A DNA stretch of 39,623 nt from Gloeopeniophorella convolvens. Its lineage: Eukaryota > Basidiomycota > Agaricomycetes > Russulales. The translations under genes and the position numbers were made by a program. The stretch is taken from contig WTXD01000120.1 in NCBI GenBank assembly GCA_022496205.1, positions 1-39,623 on the forward strand. Direction: 5' to 3'. The notes beneath the pieces were generated by a model, which was not told where the DNA came from, did no database searches, and saw only the letters and a list, made by a program, of their open reading frames with translations. Shown here in pieces: positions 1-11,298 of this stretch. Positions within the stretch are counted from its first letter, which is position 1. Each line of letters begins with the position of its first letter.

Positions 1-465
1 ATTGAAGGCCTCAAGGGGCATAACATGGTCCATTTCGCGTGTCACGGTTTGCTCGAAGAAGAGAAGCCGTTCGAGGCGTCGTTCAAGCTTCACGGAGAAA
101 ACCGCCTTACTCTTCTCGACATCATACGGTCCCGAGTCCCCAATGCCGAGCTGGCATTCCTCTCCGCCTGCCACACCGCTGAACTCGCAGACAAGAAGGA
201 CCCAGACGAGATGCTGCACCTCGCAGCGGCGATGCAATACTGCGGCTTTCGCAGCGTGGTCGGGACGATGTGGGAGATGGCAGACTTGGACGGGAAGGAC
301 ATGGCGAAGTACTTCTATGGCAGGCTTCTGTCTCCGCGCTGGGACGCCGGCGTCCCCATTGCGGAGAGATCTGCGAAAGCACTGCAGTTCGCGGTGCAGA
401 AGCTGAGGCTGAAGAAGGGGATGACGACGGAGCGATGGGTGAACTTTGTTCATTACGGCGCGTGA
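1..465 (+). CDS. CHAT-domain (caspase-like) protein, 3' end, partial
   Basis: This is the C-terminal part of a CHAT-domain protein; the 5' part lies outside the window and the frame is open from base 1 to the TGA at 463-465. CHAT domains are caspase/separase-type cysteine-protease folds, usually fused to TPR repeats. Both catalytic boxes are visible: HFACHG (about codons 12-17) supplies the His and FLSACHT the Cys nucleophile. The C-terminus follows the family pattern, with RSVVGTMWEMAD, a helix ending in AVQKLRLKKG, and ERWVNFVHYGA at the end. The gene at 3462-6648 is a tandem paralogue with the same ending but a ruined active site, so this copy may be the functional member of the pair. An AATAAA at 640-645 could be its polyadenylation signal. 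The family call is strong; the substrate is unknown. Confidence 0.85.
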   Translation: MEGLKGHNMVHFACHGLLEEEKPFEASFKLHGENRLTLLDIIRSRVPNAELAFLSACHTAELADKKDPDEMLHLAAAMQYCGFRSVVGTMWEMADLDGKDMAKYFYGRLLSPRWDAGVPIAERSAKALQFAVQKLRLKKGMTTERWVNFVHYGA

Positions 466-3461
466 ATGGCGGTCCCGTCGTGCGTTAAAGTCTACATGGT
501 ATCCCCGCTTCAATCGCTGATGACTTCTGCCAGCCTAGATCGAGTCATCACTCGCACGCCGAACTCTCACGTCGACACTCGAACAGCCACTCGTCATGTT
601 TCTTCTTCTGGTAGCGTTCTATCCTTCCTCATAACGTAGAATAAATCGATATTCCTCGCCTCGTACATGCTTCTTTCTCCTATTTTGTTGTACAAGTAGT
701 GGCCCGCAGGCTGATTTGGGAATGTATTGTGTCGTTTGCACTTTGTGAGCCCATCAGACGTGGCTCCGAGGAGCGGGTCGGCCTGCTACGGCTGATGAGA
801 AAGCATCCTGAAGATAGATCAATATATATTGGGTAGCAGACGGTGAAACAAACGAGAATGTGAACTATGCGCAACATTCTCAGAGAGCCTACAAGCCGCG
901 AGGGCGAAGCCAGAGAAGCGACTCTACCCATGCAATGATGCTCCTTCCTCGCTCGACCGTTCAAGACTCGCGTGCGTCGCGATGGCTGTATGCATGATAC
1001 GAGGGAGAGCAAGGGAGGAGGCTTACTGAGCTGTCCTGAGAAACGTGTACTTTCGCTGAGCCTGGGAGAGAATGGCCGCGCGATGCTTGGTACATAATGC
1101 AATGCGCCAGCGTGCGGAGGTGGTGAAAGACGTCAATTGCGAAGTTACTAGTTACCGATCACCGGCTGAGAGGAGGCACGTCCCAGTCAGGCATGATGCC
1201 CAACCAGGCGTCACTCCCATGAGTCGTCGCCTGGTTGTAGCCACCATTACCGGAAGAGCGCGTTAACGGTGGTGGAGACAAGTCAAACGAGGACGCGCCC
1301 GGCGCCGGCATGGCAAGTACGGTAACGGGCGGACCCACACTCGCACACGTGATGAATCGATGATCGATGGTCCATGGTCCATGGACGTGCGCGTGAACCG
1401 CCGCCGCCGGGCGCTTGGAGTCCCGTACTTACTAACTCTTGTCCCTCACGCAAACGCTTCGACATAGGCATCTTTGAGCACCGCGCGGAAATTGAGGGTT
1501 TGACCTCCCTTGACGGCGTCACACCATCGCATGATAGCAGGCAGAATGGAGGACGCAAAATGCTATACTCCATGCCCCTACTACAGCAACTATTGGGACG
1601 CCAACGTGTCGACTGGCGTCTGCGCGTTCCCTATCTTCCATTCCGCCTCGATCCTCGCTGTATCCATCAACACCATCCGAGCATAATAAAAGGTCGGATG
1701 CAGACGCTGTTCGCATGTACTATGGTATTTTCAAGAAGGGGTATGCGTCGTCCCACAATATCGACTTGTGTTGATTCACTGTGCATCGAGAATCAGTTTT
1801 TATGTGCAGCATTTCTACAGGACTTCATGCACCAACACCTGGCCTAGAGTTTAGTCACCCCGACTATACAGGTTCGTCTAGATTGTTGGCGCCTGCTAGA
1901 CAAGCTCAGTGCGAATCTCACGTACAGCTCATTTCCTCGTCTTGGCCTGCGCCGTGGGCACGTGCAGGCTACTAGTCTGTGCCAATGAAGCGAACCAACT
2001 GGCCATGACAGAGCACAGCCGACAACGACTGGACATCGCCTGTGACTGATCAGGGACCTTGACGGTGTACACGAGGTAGCACGCTTGGCCACGTTGTAGA
2101 CGCACGCCGCAGGGTAGGGCCTGGGATTGGAGGGCGCCCAAGGGCTGTGTGAGAGCCGTGTATAAGTGGCTGTAGGGTGGAAGGAAATTGGCGGGTAGAG
2201 AGCCCTTGCTATAGGCCGCCGGCGCCGCGGCGGTGCTTCGCTGGTGAGCGACTGGAGCCAAGTTTCCGTATACTCCGTGCAGCCTAGAGAATATCTGTTG
2301 GAGCGCGGGCCCTGGAGCGATGTGTTGCCTACAGTTCACTTGATCAATAGGGCATATAGCCACTGCCACCAGCAGATGTCGATGAACCCCGGAGACTCGC
2401 GTCTTCTCGTAGACTGGTGACCGAGTCTATTACTATGCGCTGACGATGGCAAGCATGTACCGCATGTAATAGACAATTCGGGATGGCGTGATAGGGAATC
2501 CCGCCGCGGCAACTTCGCGCAGTCGATACCTCGGGTAAGGTCGGCTCCGGAGACTACAGCAGTTTTCAAATTTCATGGCCCTTTGCCGTTTCGAGCATAT
2601 AGGGCGGACGTCGAATCCCGGTTTCGGCTTTCATTCCGGGGACCTTTCCCGTAGAAATATTGATTATAGTAGATAAATAAATAAAGTTCGTCTCACACCG
2701 AACAGTTATCGGTTAACCCAGAAAATCTGCAGTAACCTCATGATAAGTAATTCTCGGGAATCACACCATCGACTTATCTAAGTTCTCCGCTCCGAGTCGC
2801 CTGTGTGTCTACAGGTGACAGGGGCCATGAAATATGAAAACTGCTGTAACTCTCGACATGTGACTTCGAGCTAATCCGAGGGACTCAAAGTTGAGTCCAG
2901 CAACGTCGCCTCGGACTTCAACGAAGCATCCTCCAGTCAAACGGAAACCAAACCCTCCAATTGCCGGTCCCTCGGAAACCCAATCTCACCATACCAATTC
3001 TCCCTGTCCAGCCGCCAGCCCCAACTCTCAACTGAATGGCCTGGTCTTCCCAGTGCTGTGCGCATCGTGGGCTTCTACCGGCGTGGTTGGACCGTCTGCA
3101 GGTCGGCGTCCGCCTTCTAGGGACTCGATGCTTCGATCGAGAGTAGGCTCCTTGCGCCTCCTTGCGCACTCGCAGCTGTCACATTCAAGGTTAGTCGCTC
3201 ACCAAGGAGCGCGCAAGTGAAAGAGACCTCATACTTCTCTACACGTTCCAACTACAGCAACACAGCGTCGAACCTTCGTACAACTATCTATGCCACCTCC
3301 CCTATTTCCTTCCCCTTCATCCTCAGTCATACCGTATCTCCATTCTCCCCTTGGTCGAACTCGTTCATGCCGCTGTGGTGGGGGACTTGGGGGGTGTTCA
3401 GGCATACGGCCAGTGATTCTAGGGCTGTAAGAGGGCCAGTTTGGCACGTAAACCTACCCGC
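466..3461. other. Intergenic region with no convincing gene
   Basis: About 3 kb between the two CHAT genes. Open frames exist (the longest is 157 codons at 1374-1847, plus), but none resembles a known family or shows a spliced continuation. The region holds the MITE-like element at 2555-2848 and, near 2409-2485, a stretch that resembles 15720-15799. Otherwise I see nothing. Confidence 0.6.
2555..2848. mobile_element. MITE-like element with 26-bp terminal inverted repeats and TA duplications
   Basis: Bases 2557-2582 and 2821-2846 are inverted copies of one another with one mismatch; each end begins CAGCAGTTTTCA reading inward. Both ends are flanked by TA (2555-2556 and 2847-2848), as expected for target-site duplication by Tc1/mariner-like or similar transposases. 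The 290-bp interior has no open frame of note and is AT-rich in the middle, so this is a non-autonomous element at best. No second copy was noticed in the window. The inverted repeats are seen directly; the transposon origin is inference. Confidence 0.65.
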
Positions 3462-6400
3462 ATGGTCGCCTGGCTTGACGGCCATAGGTGCGTAACTCAC
3501 GGAGTCTTGTCAATACAAGTATGCTCAGTGTCGACTTCTTTAGAACAATCGCGCTGGCAAACTTACGCCGAATGGGTAGAGGTCGGAAATCAGTGGTCAC
3601 AACGTGAGTTGTGCGCTTGCATATGCTCTCTCGGATGTTCATTCGCACTTTCAAAGTAGGCAGAGGAGAGCCACTCCACATCGACTGGCTTCCCGATGGC
3701 AAACGACTATTCTCCACCCTCACTGAACTGCACCCCCTTCATTATTTCATTCTCCAAGCTCTCGTCGAGTTCGGGTTGGCAAATTTCGAGCAACTGAAGG
3801 ACGATGACCCACATGGAAAGCACTCAGCAGACTTGATCCGGCTCATAGACGAGGTCATTCTGCATGCGGCTGTCGCTATATTCCTCCCCTCTCCACAACC
3901 ACGGCATCGGAACCCGGGTGTGGAGCGTTACCTCGCGTTTTCCGCGTTCCTGCACCTCTGCCGCGCACACTATCGTCGCTCGGAGCTTACTTTGCAACAC
4001 TGTGACCTGGATTCAGCAATCACGTGTTATCGCCATCTTCTATGCATGCGCGAAGACCCTAGGGCAAGGCGCACCCAGCTGTCGGCCGATTTCGCTCGCC
4101 TCGTTCGGTGGAAGTATGACTTATCAGACCCCATCGGAGGACCGGAACATGTTGACGTGCTCCTCGCTCTATACATCAACTGCCTGCCTTATCGTCGCCT
4201 AGACAACGATCTCGCCACTGTTCTCGAGACCCTTGTTGGCTTTGTGCATGACATATGGAGGCGTGAAATAAGGTCGATGTATGCCCAACAAGTGGCGAAC
4301 CATCTTCGCGACGTCCGCCAAACCTGTCCGTCAATGTACCGTCCAAGGATGTCCATCATGCTAGCATTGATGCTCAAATATTCCCTCCCCATCGACGACA
4401 CCAGCCATTTGGAAACGACGGAGTCCATCAGGTCATTAGTCCAAGAAAACTTTCCTCTCATATCCCCAGGCGACATCCTACGCCACCTTGCTTCTCACTC
4501 CCTCGGCGACGCTCTCGCGGGTTCCTGTACAGGCTCAGAAGGGTCGACAGTCTCTATAGATCGACTCCGTGTCAAGGTAGCGCAGGCCATGAGACCACTT
4601 CGCGCCCACTTTCTCCACAGGCTCGCGGAGAAACTTCTTTCCCACCACGACCAGTTCGGGGACGGGAAGTTCTTGGAGGAATCGAGCCGGTGTATGCAGG
4701 AGCTGCGGCAGAGGCCAGACGACGCTCGATACACAATGTTTGGAGAAATCGTCATTCCGTCGAAGATTGAATTAGGTACCACAACGGGACCTTTCAGTTG
4801 TCGTATATGGCTAGAACGAATGGGTATGTCAAACCTTCACGCCTAGTCGACTCGGCCCCGATCTCATTAATTCCATAGGTTCGCGCATTCCGGATCACCA
4901 ACCCTCCGATCACGGTTTGGCTGTTCAACGTAAGAACATCGAACACCTTGGAGCTATGGCGGCATCAACCAGTGCCCGCACCCTGTGCACGAATTCGGAC
5001 CAAGACTTAGGTTTGCTCATCCACTCTGTGCTCCTCCTTTACTCCGACGGAAGTCCAGATGACCTCGACGTCTGCATCAACGTCGTCAGAAACTTCCTCG
5101 ACCAGCCAACTTCTCAGCGGCAGTATACCCTACGCAATCTGCTTGCCGTCATGTGTCTGCAGCGGTTCGAGCGCCTCCATCAACAAGAAGATCTGGACGA
5201 GTGCCTTTCGATGTTCGAAGCCGGGTCTGGAGGGACCGACCTCAACAGGGCATGGAAGATGGGCTACCTGGTCATATGGGCCCACGTCGCGCGGAGATTC
5301 AATCACCCTTCGACTCGCCTGGCGTATGAAACCTACATGCGCGTCATGCAACGCGCCGTAGAATGGTGGCCCGCTCTGCAGGCGCAGCACGCGACCTTCA
5401 GGAGCGGAGAGGCCCTGGGCGCCCATGCCTTGCTGGATTATGCATCCTACCAGATCGAGCAAGGTCAACTGGAAGCAGCCGTTGAAACGATTGAGCAAGA
5501 CAAGTCCCTTCGACGGTCGACGAAGCGTGCGCAGGCGATCGTCTCCCATGATCAGGAGCCGTTATCCGATCCCAAGTATCTCCCGACTCTGGCGTCATTC
5601 AACGTCCTTCAAACTGCAGCCTCAGGCGGGCCCGTCATCATCATCAACCATAGTCAATGGCGCTGCGACATCCTCATCATCCTTCCTAACCGCCCTCCAC
5701 ACCGCATCCCCACCTCAGACGGCTTCTACGAGCACATCAATATGCTGTCAGCTTCGCTCTCGAGCGTCCGCGTGGACTACGGGTTGGACTCGCAGAGATA
5801 TGAGCGCACGTTGCGCCGAGTGCTCCGAGAGTTGTACCAGCTCGTTGGTAGTCCCGTCATGCATGCGCTTCGCAGGCTGGGGATCCCGGAGCAGTCTCGC
5901 GTGTGGTGGTGCCCAACCTCAGCACTCAACACCCTCCCTCTTCATGCCATGGGCCCGGTACCATCAATTGCAGATGACAACTGCGCCCGTTATTTCTCAG
6001 ACATCTACGTATGCTCGTATACACCAGCGCTCGGTGCTCTCCTCGATTCCCGGATGTCACGTGACTTGACCGTCGATCCCCAGGCTCCTTCGCTTTTGCC
6101 AGTGGACTCGTCCCAGATGGCCGTCAGCGAGCTGGATGCACTCAATTTCATCCCAAGTATGATGGCGGAGGGCCTCGTCCCCGGAAATGCAACGAGAGCT
6201 ACCGTTATCGAAGGACCGCGGAGGCATGCGGGGCTTGAAGACGGCGATCTTTCCGGGACATCGTTCAGACTCAACGAAGGCGTTGAACGCCCTACACTCC
6301 TGACGTTATACGGTCCCAACCCTTGGGCGTGGGTCCTACTTCTCTCTCTGCTCGCCACGCACCCAGGTTCGCAGGCAACAAGCAGCGGATGAGGAGGTGC

Positions 6401-6648
6401 ACCTAGCAGGGGCGATGCAGCCCGGCGAATCCCGCAGCGTCGTCGGGACAATGTGGGCGATGGCCGACGAGGATGGGGAAGATCTGTCGACGCACTTTTA
6501 TCGGCACCTATCCTCACTCAAACGAGACGCCAGCATTTCCCTCGGAGAGAGGTCTGCAAAGGCGCTGCAGCATGCGGTGCAGAAATTGAGGCAAAGGAAA
6601 GGAGTGAGCTTGGAGAGGTGGGTAACCTTTGTACACTACGGCGCTTGA
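3462..6648 (+). CDS. TPR-like/CHAT-domain protein, tandem paralogue with decayed active site
   Basis: A long helical-repeat region is followed by a CHAT domain. Exons supported by frame and splice sites are about 3462-3603, 3660-4823 and 4879-6392. The introns are 3604-3659 (GTGAGT...TAG) and 4824-4878 (GTATGT...ATAG), and both keep the frame. The true 5' end is uncertain; the ATG at 3462 is the best seen. The CHAT start is clear (ELYQLVGSPVMHALRRLGIP, VWWCPTSALNTLPLHAMG, YFSDIYVCSYTPALGALLDS), and the last 83 residues, ending ERWVTFVHYGA, match the gene at 1-465 but in another frame. An intron at 6329-6374 (46 bases) could reconnect the frames but would splice out the Cys box. Against the upstream paralogue the His box is deleted and the Cys codon reads Arg, so proteolysis is very unlikely. 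It is either a pseudogene or a catalytically dead protein. Confidence 0.7.
6205..6410 (+). pseudogene. Decayed catalytic block of the second CHAT gene
   Basis: The block was aligned base by base to bases 1-243. After the shared ATCGAAGG-type start, 24 bases are missing, an in-frame loss of eight codons that takes out the VHFACH box. One base is missing in the LLD codons near 6301, which shifts the frame to a stop at 6390-6392. The codon aligned with the nucleophile Cys (TGC) reads CGC (Arg). One further base is missing before the conserved HLA segment. Each step is visible in the sequence; that it reflects loss of function is inference. Confidence 0.7.
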
Positions 6649-6777
6649 TGGAAAGGAAGAGAAAATAACATTGATCAGCACTATCCAGAGCCACGGTCCT
6701 TTTCTCTTTTGTAGATTGCTCTTGATGAGATACAATATACGTTTGCGAGATATGCACCAATTGTCCGCGGTTCTTTG

Positions 6778-6947
6778 TTAGAATGAAGCAGAACAGAACC
6801 CGCGACGACTGCACGTAGCTGACGACATGTCAGCTCGCACGACACCGCATCCGTGGCAGGCAGATGAGGTAGAATGATGATAAGGAACTCCTGAGGCAAG
6901 AGCAACGGAGATGGGTTGCACTTCAAGGTGAAAGCTCGGGACAACAC
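6778..6947 (-). pseudogene. F-box relic (isolated F-box without the rest of the gene)
   Basis: On the minus strand this encodes LLLPQEFLIIILPHLPATDA followed by VSCELTCRQLRAVV, a clear F-box closely resembling those at 9090 and 11925 (LSPELLVYIISYLSLEDIVSCELSC). After about 45 residues the similarity stops, and the downstream frame runs out at 6681 without the C-terminal region of the paralogues. It sits just past the 3' end of the CHAT gene and downstream of the intact F-box gene on the same strand, so it is probably a truncated tandem duplicate. It could be a terminal exon fragment, but no partner exon was found. Confidence 0.55.
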
Positions 6948-7357
6948 CCGCCACGCCTCCTGGTCCGCGCTCAGGCGTGGTAGGATGTAATTGAGTCAGG
7001 CGAGGGCAGCTAGCAGGCTCGGAGACTCGCAAGGCAGTTATTATGCCGCTGGATGACTACGTGACGTAATCCGGATGCTTCGGTCCGGGGGCTTCGGCGG
7101 ACCTTGGTCGGCCAAGCCCAGGGTGCCTCTGCAGTAGATGGAGAAGTGAAGACGGCGGCGAAGGGGATCCGAAAGTATGCCTCATATTCTCAAAGTAGAA
7201 AAAGATCCGACGATACATGATCTTTCTCCAAAAGGACTCGAATGAAACCTGCTTACCCACAACACCACAGAACCCCAGGAAAAAGAACGACAAGCACGAG
7301 TAAAACTATTGAGCGCTGGGTCGTCACGTCATTATATGAATGTCTATAGTTCCCTCA

Positions 7358-9090
7358 TCATCGCCGCGCTTCGCGTTCGGACGTGCAAGTTAGAGCAAGG
7401 TAAGCACCAGTCGAGATAACACGCACCGTGATCCCGACAACCCGTTCATCGTCCACAAGGACCTCATGGTACCCGTATCGCTTTTCGCTCGTCACCTCGT
7501 AATAGGGAAGCGATGAAACGATATCCTCCACAAACTCGCTGCCCCGATGGATCTTGGAGGGCTCCGTAACGACCTTGCACCGGGTTCCGTTCCAGCCCGG
7601 GCTCCTGCTCCGGGAAAGCGCACGCCGCACACGGTGCGGGTGGAAGTCCCGTATCACGATCGGCATGCCGGAGCCGACCTCCATCAGGAGTGAAAAGAGC
7701 GCGCCGCGCGTACCGCCCGGCCGACATGGCGCCTGGCCGAGCTGCCAGTCCGTCCAGCGCGTCGCGGGCGGGCCCCACGCCTCCCAGGTGTGCTTCTGAC
7801 CGCCGCCGCGCGCGGCGTAGTCGCACAGGGCGCGGCGGCGCACCCAGAAGGAGACAGAGCGGATGTGGTCGAGCCCGCTGATGACCTGCCTCAGCGCGAA
7901 GGTGAAACAGAGCACCACGGCATCCGGGTCGCAGGTGAAGGGGAGGTGGTGGGCCCGCGTGACCACGGCCTGCGGTGCTACGACCCTGTCGCCCTGGCAC
8001 TCTGCCATCACGCAGGTGATCCCGCTTTGTATTGTCGGCAGACCAAGCACGCACAGCGTGTCCAGTCCCGGCGGATCATCTAACGTGATTTTGCATAGCT
8101 CCAGCGCGTTGCCTTGTTTCTGCACGAATATAAGGGTATCTTCGGAAAGGAAAGTAACTTGGGGGAAGTACGTGTTGGGCGGGCTGCGGCGTATCTGATG
8201 AACGATCAGACATGCCCGGACAGAGATGGAAAGCACTCACACGATGTACAACGCCATCCTTCCAAAATACAAGGTAAACTTCGTCGAATGAGCGAATCCA
8301 CCCATGGGATGTGACAATGGCCAGATAATTTCCTGTGAGCTTGGCGTCTAGGAGGCAGCCACGGAAGAACTGAGATTCGAGAGGGATAATAATCTGGGGT
8401 TTTTTTGCCAAAGGATGCGCAGTCGACTTGGAGAGGGTAAGCATGCGTATGTCAAGGAACATGGTTGAAGCCTGAGGAGGGTGATTATTTGAATTATTCT
8501 CGGCGTCGTTGGGTTGCTGTCTATACGCACACGAGCGTCAAATGACAGGACCACGATGCGCGCCACAGGCATCGCAGGCTGACGCACTTTGTTAGGGTCA
8601 CGGCGAGATCATACTCGTCAGCAAAGGCGAAGATGTGCATTAAGCCGTTCGTAGCACGGGTGATATTGCATAGTTCAAGAATGTGGGGAGGTGGTGTGCT
8701 TGGAGTCGAGGAAAGGTCCGAGTACGCGTAGATCAAGGGTTCTTCGTCGGTGGTGATCAGGTATCCGTTATGCAGCGAGCCAACGAGAGGAGACCATGTT
8801 TCAAGGTCGAATGTGATACGTGCGGAAGCTTCGGAGATATCAAGCCCCTCCCACTTCTTCGCCCACATGCGTAGTTTCTCGAAGCGCTCCGGTAATGTGA
8901 GGCTGGTGGTGAGTAAATCACGCACACCAGCTCTCCCAGCTTCCTTCAAATACTGGAACAGCGCGGAAGTCTTGACTATCTCATGGAGATGGCTGCATGA
9001 CAGCTCACACGAGACGATGTCCTCCAGGGAGAGGTAGGATATGATGTAGACCAGGAGCTCCGGAGACAGAGAAAGGAGCTGAGACGACAT
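7358..9090 (-). CDS. F-box domain protein (copy 1)
   Basis: Predicted substrate adaptor of an SCF (Skp1-Cullin-F-box) ubiquitin ligase. Three exons on the minus strand: 9090-8588, 8520-8241 and 8194-7358. The introns are 8587-8521 (GTGCGT...ATAG) and 8240-8195 (GTGAGT...CAG). The spliced product is 539 residues. The F-box is at residues 8-50 (LSPELLVYIISYLSLEDIV...). The rest has no motif I recognise but aligns along its length with the gene at 11855-13652, for example NTYFPQVTFLSEDTLIFVQK, EAWGPPATRW, IVIRDFHPHRVRRAL, KVVTEPS and VLVDDERVVGI. Exon phases are identical in the two genes, so they are inverted duplicates. The F-box call is firm; the recognised substrate is unknown. Confidence 0.88.
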
Positions 9091-9784
9091 CCTCGGAGTT
9101 GCTGAGGCAGATGTGAGAGCGAAGCGCCTAATCCAGCGTTGTAAGATGAGCTTCTTCCAGCTCGAGTGCTCGAAATGCCAGAAAACGAGGGCGACTCACG
9201 TTGCCTCATGCACAAAGCCCACTTTATGGTCCTCCCTGACCTAATTCTCTGTTACTATACCGATACGCTCGGGAGTCGGGTCCATGGTTCCGCGTGGTGG
9301 GTAGGACGCTCGGACTCGGAGCCTCAATAACTCCAGGGAAAGATGCGTCGCCGCACAAAGCAAAAGTCGACAAATCAACATAGATCAACATGCACTCGGG
9401 CCTTCGGACCGAAGCCGAGCAGGACGGGCCGCCGCCCGCCGCCACTCGCCACTCCCACCACTTGCTCGCCACTACGGTGGACTCATTATTGTGGACCCGC
9501 GACCAGCGCCACAGTTTGAAACCACATCCTGGCAGTGACCCGCAACCATACAGCGCGAGTGAACAAAAGAAACACCAGGACACAGCTACTATGGCCACTA
9601 TATTAATCCGCGCGGGTGTTCCTCCGGTTCCCTACCCAAGTGTAGTATCACCCACACCTCGAACAAAACATGTCTAACTCTGTAATTGCTGATGTCAGTA
9701 CTACCTCGCCTCCTCAGCTGACTCTGCAGGCTCTCTAACTCTCTTGCGATGCTAGCCAGAGAGCAATGTCTCGCTTGCTTACAG
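9091..9784. other. Intergenic region upstream of the F-box and Ras-like genes
   Basis: A divergent intergenic region between F-box copy 1 and the Ras-like gene. A TATATTAA lies at 9599-9606, 63 bases before an ATG at 9670 that could begin the Ras-like protein. I could not connect that ATG in frame to the first recognisable exon. No other gene is seen. Confidence 0.4.
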
Positions 9785-10768
9785 CATATTGGTTATAGGG
9801 TCTCGCGGTACGTCACTGTCTTACTACCGACCCCACTATTCTTTTCATAACCCATCCGCTTACACTATTATAACAGATAGCGGCGCTCATCATTTGGTCT
9901 CTAAGTTCCTCAAGAAGAAGCAAGCTCAGCACTTTTCTGCATCTTTCCTCCGTGCGTATCACGGACTGGTTAGTCGCCGCTCCAACCGATTCGGTCACTA
10001 GGCCCCAATCAGAAGGCCATCGAGTTACCTGATGGTCGGATCCTCGCGCTTGATATTGTCGAGAGGAGCGGTGACTTCTTCCGGGAGTGCTGCGGGTAAG
10101 GATTCCGCTATCGCCTGTAGGAAACGTGCTGATCGACGGCCGCTGCTACAGGGACTTGGCTCGATGTCATGGCATCTTTTTATTCTACAACACGATGTCT
10201 AGTTCATCGTACCAGCATGTTATCAACTTCCACGAGCAGCTGGTCAGATCAAAGTGGGCATCCCTGCCCACCGTCCTTTACGGGCATATTCGCTCGAGGC
10301 GCGGCGTCAGACAGGTCCAGGATACAGGTACGCCTCATGTCGCAATTTTCGGTTTAACCCCCTCAGATGCGTCCTCCTACTCCAGAGAGTCGCCAGTATG
10401 CCGAGATACATGGCCTTACATTCGTCGAAGCCCCCCTCGGTCGCATGTTCGACACGCCGATTCTGACCCTGTTGGATATGGTCCGCAAACGTCACGAAAC
10501 GCCGAGCCAGCCCATCTCTATTGCAGAAAGTATCAAGGACTTTCTCACTGTGGCGGCCGCCAAAGTTGCGCATCCGCGCCACGGCGCGGCGCGAAAGGCC
10601 CCCACGGAGCAACCGCAACCTGGGCCAGCGGAACCTGCCGAGTTAGCTGGGAGGTTGCAATGCTACGTACCACCCGCCAGACGGTATGTCTGCGATCCCC
10701 CTAGCCAATGTGCTGAAAATCTGATATACTCTCCGTTTCGCAGGCAGACTTACAAAACTCGTTGGTAG
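9785..10768 (+). CDS. Ras-like protein that has lost the GTP-binding motifs
   Basis: Spliced exons give a Ras-fold order. HILVIGSRDSGAHHLVSKFL stands where the P-loop should be. KAIELPDGRILALDIVERSGDFF covers the switch II approach, HGIFLFYNTMSSSSYQHVINF matches the strand after it, and SLPTVLYGHIRSRRGVRQ sits where the NKxD box should be. ESRQYAEIHGLTFVE corresponds to the G5 region. Introns: 9808-9876, about 9950-10001, about 10096-10150, about 10316-10366 and 10684-10743; the frame stays open through all of them to the TAG at 10766-10768. The P-loop GxxxxGK[ST] lacks Lys and Ser/Thr, the DxxG motif is gone (DIVERSG) and NKxD reads GHIR. There is no C-terminal CAAX box. The N-terminus is unresolved (an ATG lies at 9670). 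It is either a pseudo-GTPase or a pseudogene still open after splicing. Confidence 0.6.
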
Positions 10769-11226
10769 GGTCGGCTATGCACGAGATTTGCCCCGTCTTG
10801 CACGCATCCACAACACCAAGTCATCCTTAGCTTGGCGCAGCTCAAAGGTGCAGAGTGTGTATATCCCCTCATTGCACTTACCCGAAGGTGGAGAGCTGCT
10901 TAAATCCCGGTTGAGTCCTGGCGAGGCCCGAAATACTGTAGCAACAGTTTAATGTGTATAAGGATATAACGCGGTAAAAGTCACCTGTAATACGATTTCT
11001 TAATGCACAAGGCGTCAAGTCCAACACGATGCGGGTACTTTTGCACAAATGGCGCGTTGTCCAGAATACTTTGTATCCAGCGGCCACCAATGGACTGTCG
11101 TGACTTGGCCGCAACTTGACGTGACCAGTGCCTAGTGCCAAACCAGTGCTCGACCAGGATAGTCTCGATTAACGCCGGAAGTATGCAAACCGGTATCTAG
11201 TGACAATAAGTGATGCATATCGTATC
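10769..11226. other. Intergenic region, nothing recognised
   Basis: The sequence between the Ras-like stop codon and the tRNA gene. Short open frames on both strands have no family resemblance and no splice partners. Confidence 0.5.
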
Positions 11227-11298
11227 GCCCGCTTAGCTCAGTGGTAGAGCGCGTCACTCGTAATGATGAGGTCGGTTGTTCAATCCAGCCAGCGGGCA
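11227..11298 (+). tRNA. tRNA-Thr (anticodon CGU)
   Basis: A full cloverleaf can be drawn. The acceptor GCCCGCT pairs with AGCGGGC, the D-stem GCTC with GAGC, and the anticodon stem CGTCA with TGATG around the loop CTCGTAA (anticodon CGT). The T-stem GGTTG pairs with CAGCC around the loop TTCAATC, and the discriminator base is A at 11298. There is no intron and CCA is not encoded, as is normal for eukaryotic nuclear tRNA genes. Internal A and B boxes are present, and a TTTT at 11307-11310 can end Pol III transcription. Confidence 0.93.

Noticed and set aside
1374..1847. A 157-codon open frame on the plus strand
   Set aside because: The composition is not protein-like, there is no family resemblance, and it overlaps other random frames.
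7464..8083. Long frames on both strands inside the F-box gene (7464-8054 minus, 7790-8083 plus)
   Set aside because: These are shadows of exon 3 of F-box copy 1, whose frame matches the paralogue at 12795-13652.
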